DNA from: JBNAGF01 sp049801055
Lineage (GTDB): Bacteria > Pseudomonadota > Alphaproteobacteria > Rhodobacterales > Rhodobacteraceae
Direction of reading: 5' to 3'
NCBI RefSeq assembly: GCF_049801055.1
Contig: NZ_JBNAGF010000007.1
Location: 206,017 to 270,016, forward strand
Length of the DNA: 64,000 nt
Shown: positions 17,025 through 25,634 of the stretch, piece after piece
Layout: each line of letters starts with the position of its first letter
Numbering within the stretch: the stretch's first letter is position 1
The notes under the pieces: generated by a model
The model's input: the letters and a program-made list of their open reading frames with translations, nothing else
Database searches by the model: none
What the model was told of the DNA's origin: nothing
Position numbers and translations under genes: made by a program

Positions 17025-17156
17025 GAACAGGCCACCTGACGCGGAATGCTGCCAATGGCAAGAGGAAGAGGCTGGTCTGATCGCCAGTTTCCCTGTAGAA
17101 TCCGGCACAGACCCCGAAAAACGGGGCAGTACAGAGGCAGTGAGCGGTAAAGGCCT

Positions 17157-18320
17157 ATGACAGAGATGGTGTATGGCGCGGTCCCGGACCAGCGCGGCGA
17201 ACCTATCCTTCCCAAGTGGTGGCGGACGCTGGACAAGTGGAGCATGTCCTGCGTGTTAATCCTGTTCGGGATCGGTTTGCTTCTGGCGCTGGCAGCATCG
17301 GTGCCGCTGGCAGAACGCAACGGCTTTGGGCAGTTTCACTATGTGCAACGCCAGATGGTGTTCGGCGGGGCCGCTTTGGTGGCCATGCTGATCACCTCGA
17401 TGATGTCTCCGACACTGGTTCGGCGACTGTCCGTGCTGGGATTTCTGGTGGCATTCGTAGCACTGGCCCTGCTGCCGGTTTTCGGAACGGATTTCGGCAA
17501 GGGAGCGGTGCGCTGGTACTCGCTGGGTTTCGCGTCATTGCAGCCTTCGGAGTTCCTAAAGCCCGGTTTTGTCGTTGTCGCGGCGTGGCTGATGGCGGCC
17601 AGCCAGCAGATCAATGGCCCGCCGGGAACTCTGTGGTCCTTCGCCCTGTGCATGGCCATTGTGGGAATGCTCGTTGCGCAGCCGGATTTCGGGCAGGCCT
17701 GCCTTGTGCTGTTCGGCTGGGGCGTGATGTACTTCGTAGCCGGGGCACCCATGCTTTTGCTGGTGATCATGGCCGGGTTGGTGGTGTTCGCCGGCACGGT
17801 CGCCTATTCGAATTCCGAGCATTTCGCGCGCCGGATCGACGGGTTTCTGAACCCCGAGGTCGATCCCACAACACAGCTGGGATATGCCACCAACGCGATC
17901 CGCGAAGGAGGTCTGTTTGGCGTTGGAGTCGGCGAGGGCGAAGTAAAATGGTCTCTGCCTGACGCCCATACGGATTTCATTATTGCTGTCGCGGCGGAGG
18001 AATACGGCCTGATCCTTGTTTTGATCATCATCGCTCTTTACGGGCTGATTGTTGTCCGGTCCCTGTTCCGTCTGATGCGTGAGCGCGATCCGTTCATCCG
18101 GCTTGCCGGGACGGGATTGGCCTGCATGTTCGGCGTCCAGGCGATGATCAACATGGGGGTTGCCGTGCGGTTGCTCCCTGCAAAGGGCATGACATTGCCT
18201 TTTGTCAGCTATGGTGGGTCTTCACTTATCGCGGGCGGGATTGCCGTCGGCATGCTGCTGGCTTTTACCCGAACGCGGCCGCAGGGCGAGATCGCCGATA
18301 TTCTGCGTGGGCGGGGCTGA
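17157..18320 (+). CDS. ftsW: Septal peptidoglycan glycosyltransferase FtsW
   Basis: A 387-residue SEDS-family membrane protein that polymerises lipid II into glycan strands at the septum together with FtsI. About ten hydrophobic segments are visible. The SEDS signature LLPAKGMTLPFVSYGGSS lies near the C-terminus, and QPSEFLKPGFV, QPDFGQA and SDPHTDFI-like sequence (PDAHTDFIIAV) are conserved blocks. The stop codon overlaps the murG start by 1 nt (TGATG). Confidence 0.95.
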   Translation: MTEMVYGAVPDQRGEPILPKWWRTLDKWSMSCVLILFGIGLLLALAASVPLAERNGFGQFHYVQRQMVFGGAALVAMLITSMMSPTLVRRLSVLGFLVAFVALALLPVFGTDFGKGAVRWYSLGFASLQPSEFLKPGFVVVAAWLMAASQQINGPPGTLWSFALCMAIVGMLVAQPDFGQACLVLFGWGVMYFVAGAPMLLLVIMAGLVVFAGTVAYSNSEHFARRIDGFLNPEVDPTTQLGYATNAIREGGLFGVGVGEGEVKWSLPDAHTDFIIAVAAEEYGLILVLIIIALYGLIVVRSLFRLMRERDPFIRLAGTGLACMFGVQAMINMGVAVRLLPAKGMTLPFVSYGGSSLIAGGIAVGMLLAFTRTRPQGEIADILRGRG

Positions 18321-19429
18321 TGGGCGGTAAGTACCTCTTGATGGCGGCTGGTGGTACGGGAGGACATATGTTCCCCGCACAGGCGCTCGCCGAGGCCATG
18401 CTGAAACGCGGGTGGCGGGTTCGATTGTCGACCGACGAGCGCGGATCCAGGTACACGGGCGGGTTCCCGCATTCGGTTGAAATCACCGAGGCGACATCTG
18501 CAACTTTTTCTCGCGGCGGTATCGCCGCCAAAGCCATGGTCGGACCCAAGATTGCGGCCGGTGTACTTGGAATGGCGTTGCAAATGCAAAGGGATCGCCC
18601 GGACGTGGTGGTCGGCTTTGGCGGCTACCCGTCAATCCCGGCGTTGGGGGCGGCGACCTTGCTGGGCGTGCCGCGAATGATCCACGAACAGAACGGAGTT
18701 CTCGGACGGGTCAACCAGATCTTTGCCAAACGCGTGGCCGGTGTCGCTTGTGGTGTCTGGCCGACGGAATTGCCAGAAGGCGCAGAGGGTGCGCATATCG
18801 GGAACCCGGTGCGCGCAGCGGTGCTGGAACGTGCCGCCGCGGCATACATCCCGCCGGGCGACTATCCGATGTCGATCCTTGTCATGGGCGGCAGTCAGGG
18901 GGCCCGAATTCTCTCGGACATTGTACCCCAGGCAATTGCTGGCCTCCCGGAGGAGATCCGCAACCATTTGCGGGTTTCGCATCAGGCGCGTGACGAGGAC
19001 GGAGAACGGGTTTCCAAATATTATGCTGAGCACGGCATCGACGCAGATGTGCAGCCCTTTTTTAACGATGTGCCTGCCCGGATGTCCGAAGCTCAACTGG
19101 TGATCAGCCGGGCCGGCGCCTCGTCGATCGCGGACCTCACTGTGATTGGTAGGCCTTCGATATTGGTTCCCTTTGCTGCGGCTGCCGGAGATCACCAAAC
19201 CGCCAACGCACGCGGACTGGTCGAGGCTGGCGCCGCGATCATGGTCCCTGAAAGCAAACTTGACTCCGCGAGCCTCGCGGCGCAAATCACCACGGTTCTG
19301 ACCAACCCTCAGGCTGCAACCCAGATGGCCCACGCCGCCCTCGCCGTCGGTGCCCCCGACGCGACTGAGCGTCTGGTTGCACTTGTCGAAGGTCTGGCTG
19401 AACGACAGGCCGAAAAGGAGACCGCATGA
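18320..19429 (+). CDS. murG: Lipid II synthase MurG (GlcNAc transferase)
   Basis: A 369-residue GT28-family glycosyltransferase that adds GlcNAc to lipid I on the inner face of the membrane. The N-terminal GGTGGHMFPAQALAE loop, GFGGYPSIPAL, IHEQNGVLGRVN, the GGSQGARILS loop and SRAGASSIADLTVIGRPSILVPF are MurG signatures. It overlaps ftsW by 1 nt and murC by 4 nt. Confidence 0.96.
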   Translation: MGGKYLLMAAGGTGGHMFPAQALAEAMLKRGWRVRLSTDERGSRYTGGFPHSVEITEATSATFSRGGIAAKAMVGPKIAAGVLGMALQMQRDRPDVVVGFGGYPSIPALGAATLLGVPRMIHEQNGVLGRVNQIFAKRVAGVACGVWPTELPEGAEGAHIGNPVRAAVLERAAAAYIPPGDYPMSILVMGGSQGARILSDIVPQAIAGLPEEIRNHLRVSHQARDEDGERVSKYYAEHGIDADVQPFFNDVPARMSEAQLVISRAGASSIADLTVIGRPSILVPFAAAAGDHQTANARGLVEAGAAIMVPESKLDSASLAAQITTVLTNPQAATQMAHAALAVGAPDATERLVALVEGLAERQAEKETA

Positions 19430-20832
19430 ACCCCGCAACCAAACTTCCGCAGGACGTTGGCCCCATTCATTTCGTCGGTATCGGCGGGATCGGCATGTCT
19501 GGCATTGCCGAGGTGTTGCTCAATCTCGGGTATCGGGTGCAGGGCTCGGATCTGAAGGCGTCGAAGATCACCGACCGGCTCTCGGATCTGGGGGCCGAGA
19601 TCTTTGTTGGCCAAAAAGCGGAAAACCTTGAAGGCGCGGCGGTCGTGGTGATTTCTTCTGCGATCAAACGGGGGAACCCGGAACTGGACGAGGCCCGATC
19701 GCGTGGGCTGCCAGTGGTTCGCCGCGCAGACATGCTGGCCGAACTCATGCGACTGAAATCCAACGTCGCTATCGCCGGAACTCATGGCAAAACCACCACG
19801 ACGACGATGATGGCCGAACTTATGGTGGCTGGTGATTTCGATCCCACTGTCATCAATGGCGGCATAATTCACGCCTATGGTTCGAACGCGCGGATGGGGC
19901 AGGGCGAGTGGATGGTCGTCGAGGCAGACGAAAGCGATGGATCCTTCAACCGTTTGCCGGCAACCGTCGCGATCGTCACCAATATCGACCCGGAGCATAT
20001 GGAACACTGGGGCGATTTCGATACCTTGCGCGACGGATTCCTGGAATTTGTTTCGAACATTCCATTTTACGGTCTGGCCGTTTGCTGCACGGACCATGCT
20101 GAAGTGCAAGCGCTTGTGGGCCGCATCACTGACCGGCGCGTGCGTACTTATGGTTTTAATGCGCAGGCGGATGTCCGGGCCGTGAACCTGACCTACAAGG
20201 CTGGTGTCGCGCATTTCGATATCCTGCTTCAGCATGAAGACCAGATGATCGAAGGCTGCACCCTGCCCATGCCGGGTGATCACAATGTATCAAATGCGCT
20301 GGCAGCGGTGGCCGTCGCGCGGCATCTGGGCATGAAGACCGTCGAGATCCGCGAGGCGCTGGCCAACTTTGGTGGTGTAAATCGCCGGTTCACCAAGGTG
20401 GGCGAAGTTGAGGGCGTTACCATCATCGATGACTATGGCCATCATCCGGTTGAAATTGCCGCTGTGCTCAAGGCGGCGCGGCAGGCGACCGAGGGCCGCG
20501 TCATCGCCGTTCATCAGCCGCACCGCTATTCCCGTCTGTCGAACCTGTTCGAAGATTTCTGCGCCTGTTTCAACGAGGCCGACGTGGTCGCAATTGCAGA
20601 GGTGTTTGCAGCGGGCGAAGAGCCGATCGAGGGCGCCGGACGCGATGATCTTGTTGCCGGACTGATCCGGCACGGCCATCGTCATGCCCGTGCGATCCTG
20701 AGCGAGGACGATCTGGAACGCCTCGTGCGTGAGCAGGCGCGGCCCGGTGATATGGTCGTTTGCCTTGGTGCTGGGACAATTAGCGCATGGGCAAACGGGC
20801 TGCCGGGGCGTTTGATGAAAAAGGCGTCGTAA
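19426..20832 (+). CDS. murC: UDP-N-acetylmuramate:L-alanine ligase MurC
   Basis: A 468-residue Mur ligase that adds L-alanine to UDP-MurNAc, the first stem-peptide step. The IHFVGIGGIGMSGIAEV N-terminus, the ATP loop GTHGKTTTTTM, VVEADESDGSF, the NIDPEHMEHWG block and DDYGHHPVEI are diagnostic. It overlaps murG by 4 nt. The next gene on the strand, a permease, begins 55 bp later. Confidence 0.96.
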   Translation: MNPATKLPQDVGPIHFVGIGGIGMSGIAEVLLNLGYRVQGSDLKASKITDRLSDLGAEIFVGQKAENLEGAAVVVISSAIKRGNPELDEARSRGLPVVRRADMLAELMRLKSNVAIAGTHGKTTTTTMMAELMVAGDFDPTVINGGIIHAYGSNARMGQGEWMVVEADESDGSFNRLPATVAIVTNIDPEHMEHWGDFDTLRDGFLEFVSNIPFYGLAVCCTDHAEVQALVGRITDRRVRTYGFNAQADVRAVNLTYKAGVAHFDILLQHEDQMIEGCTLPMPGDHNVSNALAAVAVARHLGMKTVEIREALANFGGVNRRFTKVGEVEGVTIIDDYGHHPVEIAAVLKAARQATEGRVIAVHQPHRYSRLSNLFEDFCACFNEADVVAIAEVFAAGEEPIEGAGRDDLVAGLIRHGHRHARAILSEDDLERLVREQARPGDMVVCLGAGTISAWANGLPGRLMKKAS

Positions 20833-20887
20833 CAGATGGATTCTGCCTCTCCGTGCCTGCATGGCGAGGTGTTTGGAGGGTGAATCC

Positions 20888-22075
20888 GTGGATGAACCGC
20901 TCAAACGAAGACTAGGGCCGGGCCTACTCACCGCTTATGGCGTCGGGGTGATGGTCGGGGCCGGCATCTATGTGCTTGTCGGCGCGGTTGCCGGCGATGC
21001 TGGAATCTGGGCTCCTCTATCCTTTCTATTGGCCGGCCTGATCGCCGCGCCGACGGCTCTCAGCTATGCCGAGTTCTCCACCCGTATCCCCGAGGCCGCT
21101 GGCGAGGCTGCCTATGTCGGAACGGGATTGAACAGTGAATTTCTGGCGGTTCTGGTCGGGCTTGCCATCGTTGCTGCCGGGACCATTTCGGCGGGCGCCG
21201 TTCTGCGGGGCGGCGTCGGTTACTTAACGGCGGTTGTCGACATGAGCCCGCAACTGGCGATCCTGCTGCTTGGCGCCGCGCTGACGGCTGTAGCGATATT
21301 CGGTGTGCTGGAAAGCCTTGCACTTGCGGCCGTTTTTACCGTGATCGAACTGGTTGGGCTTGGGTTGGTCGTCTGGGCCGGCTTCGGAGCCGAGCCCTCG
21401 GCCGATTGGAAGCTGTCAGCTGAGCCGCACTGGGTTGGTATCGGGCTGGGAGGCGTCTTGGCCTTCTTCGCCTTCATCGGTTTCGAAGACATCGTCAACA
21501 TGGCCGAAGAAGCGCGCGATCCTTTTCGCACGCTGCCCAAATCGATCCTGATTTCGCTTTGTCTTACCTCCGCGATCTATATGCTGGTCAGCTGGGCCGC
21601 GGTGCGGGCGGTTCCTCTTGAGGCGCTGGCAGGGTCCGACAGCCCGCTCGCGCTCGTCTGGCAAACCGCAAAAGGCAGCAGCGGCGCCTTCTTGTCGACC
21701 ATCGCGGTATTTGCTGCGTTAAACGGAGTTTTGGCGCAGATCGTGATGGCCAGCCGGGTCCTGTTTGGCCTCGGCCGACGCGAAAGGGCTCTTGCCGTTT
21801 TCCACCGCGCCCACCCGAGGTTCGGGACCCCGGCTCTGGCAACATTTCTGATTGGCGGTCTGGTCATCCTTGCAGCGCTGTTCGTGCCCTTGGAAACATT
21901 GGCCGGAACAACATCGACAATTCTACTGAGTGTATTCACTCTGGTAAATCTCGCGCTGATCCTGCAAAAGCGCCGCGCGCCAGGTGCGCCGTTCGAAGTG
22001 CCCATGATTGTGCCCGTGAGCGGCCTGATTCTGTCCGTATCGGCGCTGGCTGTGGCAATCGGAGGGGCAATATGA
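20888..22075 (+). CDS. APC-family amino acid permease
   Basis: A 395-residue integral membrane protein of the amino acid-polyamine-organocation superfamily. The first helix contains GVGVMVGAGIYVLVG, the unwound substrate-binding segment of APC carriers, and helix 6 contains FAFIGFEDIVNMAEEARDP, also diagnostic. About eleven or twelve hydrophobic segments are present. I chose GTG at 20888 (VDEPLKRRLGPG) because GGAGGG sits 7 nt upstream; an in-frame ATG at 20861 has no such site. It lies inside the dcw cluster between murC and murB. The substrate cannot be inferred; a link to cell-wall amino acids is only a guess from location. Confidence 0.8.
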   Translation: MDEPLKRRLGPGLLTAYGVGVMVGAGIYVLVGAVAGDAGIWAPLSFLLAGLIAAPTALSYAEFSTRIPEAAGEAAYVGTGLNSEFLAVLVGLAIVAAGTISAGAVLRGGVGYLTAVVDMSPQLAILLLGAALTAVAIFGVLESLALAAVFTVIELVGLGLVVWAGFGAEPSADWKLSAEPHWVGIGLGGVLAFFAFIGFEDIVNMAEEARDPFRTLPKSILISLCLTSAIYMLVSWAAVRAVPLEALAGSDSPLALVWQTAKGSSGAFLSTIAVFAALNGVLAQIVMASRVLFGLGRRERALAVFHRAHPRFGTPALATFLIGGLVILAALFVPLETLAGTTSTILLSVFTLVNLALILQKRRAPGAPFEVPMIVPVSGLILSVSALAVAIGGAI

Positions 22076-22329
22076 GCCTGTCAGTTATTTTGGGGGCAAT
22101 CTGGGTGCTGGCTGCGACGCTGGTCGCTTTGCTGCCGATGCGGCTGCAATACGTGCCCGGAGTGATCCTGCTTGTACTTGCCCCGGTTCTTATCGGCTTT
22201 CTCGGATATGAACTGGGCTGGATTGCAGCAATGGCGGGGCTTGCGGCATTTCTGTCGATGTTCCGCAATCCGCTTAGGTATTTCTGGCGGCGGTTCCGCG
22301 GGCTGGAAACCGGAGGGCCGGGTGTATGA
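22072..22329 (+). CDS. Small membrane protein, DUF2484 family (first copy)
   Basis: An 85-residue protein with two or three hydrophobic segments (SVILGAIWVLAATLVALLP, VPGVILLVLAPVLIGFLGY, WIAAMAGLAAFLSMF) and a basic C-terminal tail (RNPLRYFWRRFRG). The layout fits DUF2484, a family common in Rhodobacterales and located next to murB. Function is unknown. It overlaps the permease by 4 nt and the next DUF2484 gene by 4 nt, so the three are likely translated together. Confidence 0.7.
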   Translation: MSLSVILGAIWVLAATLVALLPMRLQYVPGVILLVLAPVLIGFLGYELGWIAAMAGLAAFLSMFRNPLRYFWRRFRGLETGGPGV

Positions 22330-22586
22330 CGACTTCGCTGACTCTCGCGTGTTTCTGGGCCGTGATTGCCAATCTGCTCGCCATGCTGCCCAGCCGGGAC
22401 AACCACTGGGCCCGGGCGTATGGATTGATTGCGGTTGGGATTCCGATTTTGGGATACGTCACCTACGAAAATGGGCCGTGGTGGGGCCTGGCGGTTTTGG
22501 CTGCGGGTATGAGCGTGTTGCGCTGGCCGGTCGTCTATCTCGGCCGTTGGCTGCGGCAGCGGATTGGCTCAGCGCGCCGCTCTTGA
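22326..22586 (+). CDS. Small membrane protein, DUF2484 family (second copy)
   Basis: An 86-residue protein resembling its upstream neighbour in length, helix layout and ending (LRWPVVYLGRWLRQRIG versus FRNPLRYFWRRFRG). Shared pattern around ...LLAMLPSR / LVALLPMR suggests an old tandem duplication. DUF2484 has no known role. A 101-bp gap separates it from murB. Confidence 0.7.
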   Translation: MTTSLTLACFWAVIANLLAMLPSRDNHWARAYGLIAVGIPILGYVTYENGPWWGLAVLAAGMSVLRWPVVYLGRWLRQRIGSARRS

Positions 22587-22687
22587 TCGCAGCGCCAGCC
22601 CGAACGTTGCCCGCCGCCGTTGTTCCGGTCGGTCAACTGCGCTAGGGGTGACCTGGTCGCCCATGTGGGTAGCTGACAGGACAGAAG

Positions 22688-23620
22688 ATGAATCTGGAAG
22701 AACTGAAGGTCAAAGGGCGGCTGACGCCGAAACGAATGCTGTCCGAATTGACCTGGTTACGGGTCGGCGGGCCGGCAGACTACCTGTTTCAACCAGCCGA
22801 TACAGAAGACTTGCAGGCGTTCCTGCGGATGTTGCCGAAAGGGGTAAAGGTGTTTCCCATGGGCGTGGGATCGAACCTGATCGTGCGCGACGGAGGCGTC
22901 AGAGCGGTGGTGATCCGACTCGGGCGTGGGTTCAATGGGATCGAAATCCAAGGGCAGCGCGTGACAGCGGGGGCGGCTGCACTGGATGCCCATGTGGCGC
23001 GCAAGGCTGCGGATTCAGGCGTTGACCTGACCTTTTTGCGAACCATCCCCGGTTCGATCGGTGGTGCAGTTCGGATGAACGCCGGGTGTTACGGCAGTTA
23101 TGTTGCCGATGTGCTGCAGTCAGCCACGATAGTGACGCGGTCCGGAGAGTTGCAGGAATTGCAGTCGGCGGATTTGAACTTTCGCTATCGGACCAGTGAC
23201 CTGCCTGCCGGTGCGGTGCTGATCTCGGCCGTATTTCGGGGGCCCGAAGGCGACCCGGCTGAGCTGCGGTCGCGGATGGATATCCAGCTGGAAAAGCGCG
23301 ACGAAACCCAGCCTACCAAGGACCGCAGCGCCGGCTCCACCTTTCGGAACCCGGCCGGTTTTTCCTCGACTGGGGAGGCCGATGACGTACACGATCTGAA
23401 AGCGTGGAAGGTTATAGACGATGCCGGAATGCGCGGCGCACGGCGGGGTGGAGCGCAGATGAGCGAGAAACACTCGAACTTCCTGATCAACACTGGCGGC
23501 GCGACCGCAGCGGACCTTGAAGGGCTGGGCGAGGAGGTGCGAAAAAAGGTTTACGAGAACAGCGGCATAACGCTAGAATGGGAAATCATGCGGGTCGGTG
23601 AGCCGCAGGATAGCCAATGA
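22688..23620 (+). CDS. murB: UDP-N-acetylenolpyruvoylglucosamine reductase MurB
   Basis: A 310-residue FAD- and NADPH-dependent enzyme reducing UDP-GlcNAc-enolpyruvate to UDP-MurNAc. The N-terminal TWLRVGGPADYLF, the FAD-binding PMGVGSNLIVRDGG and FLRTIPGSIGGAVRMNAGCYG, and the catalytic GSTFRNP and SEKHSNFLIN motifs are present. It lacks the extra C-terminal loop domain of type I MurB, so it is the shorter type II enzyme. AGGA precedes the ATG. Confidence 0.96.
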   Translation: MNLEELKVKGRLTPKRMLSELTWLRVGGPADYLFQPADTEDLQAFLRMLPKGVKVFPMGVGSNLIVRDGGVRAVVIRLGRGFNGIEIQGQRVTAGAAALDAHVARKAADSGVDLTFLRTIPGSIGGAVRMNAGCYGSYVADVLQSATIVTRSGELQELQSADLNFRYRTSDLPAGAVLISAVFRGPEGDPAELRSRMDIQLEKRDETQPTKDRSAGSTFRNPAGFSSTGEADDVHDLKAWKVIDDAGMRGARRGGAQMSEKHSNFLINTGGATAADLEGLGEEVRKKVYENSGITLEWEIMRVGEPQDSQ

Positions 23621-23721
23621 ACAAAAGATCCAGCCGTTGAACCGATCAGGCAAAAACCGGGACGGGTGGGAATAATAAGAGCACGGGCCAATTGATCTGG
23701 CTCGGAACATTGAGGCACGTT

Positions 23722-24642
23722 GTGGGTCAGTCGAGCAGGACAAACCCCAAAGTGGCGGTATTGATGGGCGGACCTTCGCGCGAGCGCGAGGTGTCGTTGT
23801 CCAGCGGGCGTGAATGCGCAGCCGCCCTGAGGGAGCAGGGATTTGAGGTGGCGGAACTGGATGCCGGTCCCGACCTCTGTGCCCGTCTTCAGGACATCCG
23901 GCCGGACGTCGTCTTTAATGCGCTGCATGGGCGCTGGGGTGAAGACGGCTGTGTGCAGGGTATGCTGGAATGGCTTGGTCTGCCCTATACTCATTCCGGG
24001 GTTTTGTCCTCCGCTCTGGCGATGGACAAGCAGAAATCCAAGGAAGCTTTTCGCGCTGCTGGCCTGCCGGTGGTGGAAAGCGTTCTCGTTCCAAAGGCCG
24101 GAGTCGAAGCGGCACATGTGCTGGCGCCGCCATACGTGGTCAAGCCCAACAACGAAGGGTCTTCGGTCGGGATCTACATTGTTCACGAAAGCGCCAACCG
24201 GCCTCCCAAGCTGGATGATGACATGCCTGACGAGGTCATGGTGGAAACTTATGTGCCGGGGCGTGAACTGACGACGACTGTAATGGGTGACCGAGCGCTC
24301 TCGGTCACCGATATTGTTACCGACGGCTGGTATGACTACGCCGCAAAATACAAACCCGGAGGGTCTCGGCACGTGATACCCGCAGATGTTCCAGCGGATA
24401 TTTACGAGCATTGCCTTGATTATGCTCTGCGTGCCCATCGAGCCTTGGGGTGCCGGGGTGTCAGCCGAACGGACTACCGTTGGGACGAAAGCCGCGGAGT
24501 GGACGGCTTGTATCTGTTGGAAGTCAACACCCAACCCGGCATGACACCGACCTCTCTGGTGCCGGAGCAAGCCGCGGAGTTGGGAATGAGTTTTGGTCAG
24601 CTTTGCGCGTGGATGGTGGAGGATGCCTCATGCGATCGGTAG
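23722..24642 (+). CDS. ddl: D-alanine-D-alanine ligase
   Basis: A 306-residue ATP-grasp ligase that makes the D-Ala-D-Ala dipeptide used by MurF. The N-terminal VAVLMGGPSREREVSLSSG, LHGRWGEDGCVQGMLE, the YVVKPNNEGSSVGI ATP-binding loop, CRGVSRTDYRWD and LEVNTQPGMTPTSL are family blocks. I chose GTG at 23722 (MGQSSRTNPKVAV) because GAGG lies 8 nt upstream and the length equals the family norm; a TTG at 23692 would add ten residues. The gene overlaps ftsQ by 13 nt. Confidence 0.94.
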   Translation: MGQSSRTNPKVAVLMGGPSREREVSLSSGRECAAALREQGFEVAELDAGPDLCARLQDIRPDVVFNALHGRWGEDGCVQGMLEWLGLPYTHSGVLSSALAMDKQKSKEAFRAAGLPVVESVLVPKAGVEAAHVLAPPYVVKPNNEGSSVGIYIVHESANRPPKLDDDMPDEVMVETYVPGRELTTTVMGDRALSVTDIVTDGWYDYAAKYKPGGSRHVIPADVPADIYEHCLDYALRAHRALGCRGVSRTDYRWDESRGVDGLYLLEVNTQPGMTPTSLVPEQAAELGMSFGQLCAWMVEDASCDR

Positions 24643-25634
24643 TGCAGTCTCTTCTGCCCGTCCGCTTCAGAGGCAAGCCGCTGGAAGGCGTGGACGCGGA
24701 ATTCGAAAGCGGCGAGGTCGTCGGCGAGCGGCCCGGAGCATTCCGGCTCGATGGTGCGCAGGAATTGAACTCCGGCGGTCGGAAATGCGATCCCGCTCCC
24801 TCGCGGCTCAGCTACCGAATGCAACGATGGATGCTGACTCCGGGCATTCGGCTCGGCTTGCGGATCGGCGTCCCTTTCTGCTTGGTCTTTGCCTTGAGTA
24901 GCGCTTTTCTGGCGGACGAAAAACGCAGCGATGCTTTGAACCAGTTTGTGGCCGACATGCGCGCCTCTTTTGAGGAGCGTCCGGAGTTCATGGTCAACCT
25001 GATGGCCATTGATGGTGCCGGCAAAAGCCTGGCGCAGGACATTCGCGAGGTTGTTCCGATCGATTTCCCGGTCAGTTCGTTCAACCTAGATGTGGAACAG
25101 ATCCGCGAAGTGATAACCGGGCTGGATCCCGTCAAGAGCGCGCGCGTCATGGTCCGCCCCGGCGGAATTCTTCAGATCAACGTGAGCGAGCGGATACCGG
25201 TGATCGTCTGGCGTACCCGTGACGGGGTTGAGATGTTGGATGAAACAGGTGCCCATGTAGACGACCTGCCGAGCCGCGCCGCGCGTCCCGATTTGCCTCT
25301 GATCGCTGGCATTGGGGCAGACGCGCATGTGGGCGAGGCCCTGCGTCTTTTGGAAACCGCGCGGCCTCTCGGTCACCGGTTGCGCGGACTGGTTCGCGTG
25401 GGTGAGCGCCGATGGGATGTGGTTCTGGACCGTGGGCAGCGCGTTTTGCTGCCGACGGACAAGCCGGTGCGCGCTCTGGAGCGGGTTCTGGTTCTCAATG
25501 AGGTGCAGGATTTGCTGGAACGGGATGTTGCAGCTGTAGACATGCGGATCTCCGCGCGTCCGACCCTGCGGATGACGGAAGCCGCCGTAGAAAGCTGGTG
25601 GCAAATTAGACAGGCAAGTGGAAACGGGCAGTGA
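24630..25634 (+). CDS. ftsQ: Cell division protein FtsQ
   Basis: A 334-residue bitopic protein of the divisome that links FtsL/B with the Z ring. It has a long cytoplasmic N-terminal part (about 75 residues), one membrane segment (LGLRIGVPFCLVFALSSAFL), a POTRA-type domain (EFMVNLMAIDGAGKSLAQDIREVVPIDFP) and the FtsQ beta domain ending with VAAVDMRISARPTLRMT. The ATG at 24630 has GGAGG 7 nt upstream and overlaps ddl by 13 nt; the reading frame stays open further upstream inside ddl but that part is not FtsQ. The stop overlaps the ftsA start. Confidence 0.92.
   Translation: MRSVVQSLLPVRFRGKPLEGVDAEFESGEVVGERPGAFRLDGAQELNSGGRKCDPAPSRLSYRMQRWMLTPGIRLGLRIGVPFCLVFALSSAFLADEKRSDALNQFVADMRASFEERPEFMVNLMAIDGAGKSLAQDIREVVPIDFPVSSFNLDVEQIREVITGLDPVKSARVMVRPGGILQINVSERIPVIVWRTRDGVEMLDETGAHVDDLPSRAARPDLPLIAGIGADAHVGEALRLLETARPLGHRLRGLVRVGERRWDVVLDRGQRVLLPTDKPVRALERVLVLNEVQDLLERDVAAVDMRISARPTLRMTEAAVESWWQIRQASGNGQ

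Noticed and set aside
22072..22586. Toxin-antitoxin pair from the two overlapping small genes after the permease
   Set aside because: Both proteins are similar hydrophobic DUF2484 members, without a DNA-binding antitoxin partner.
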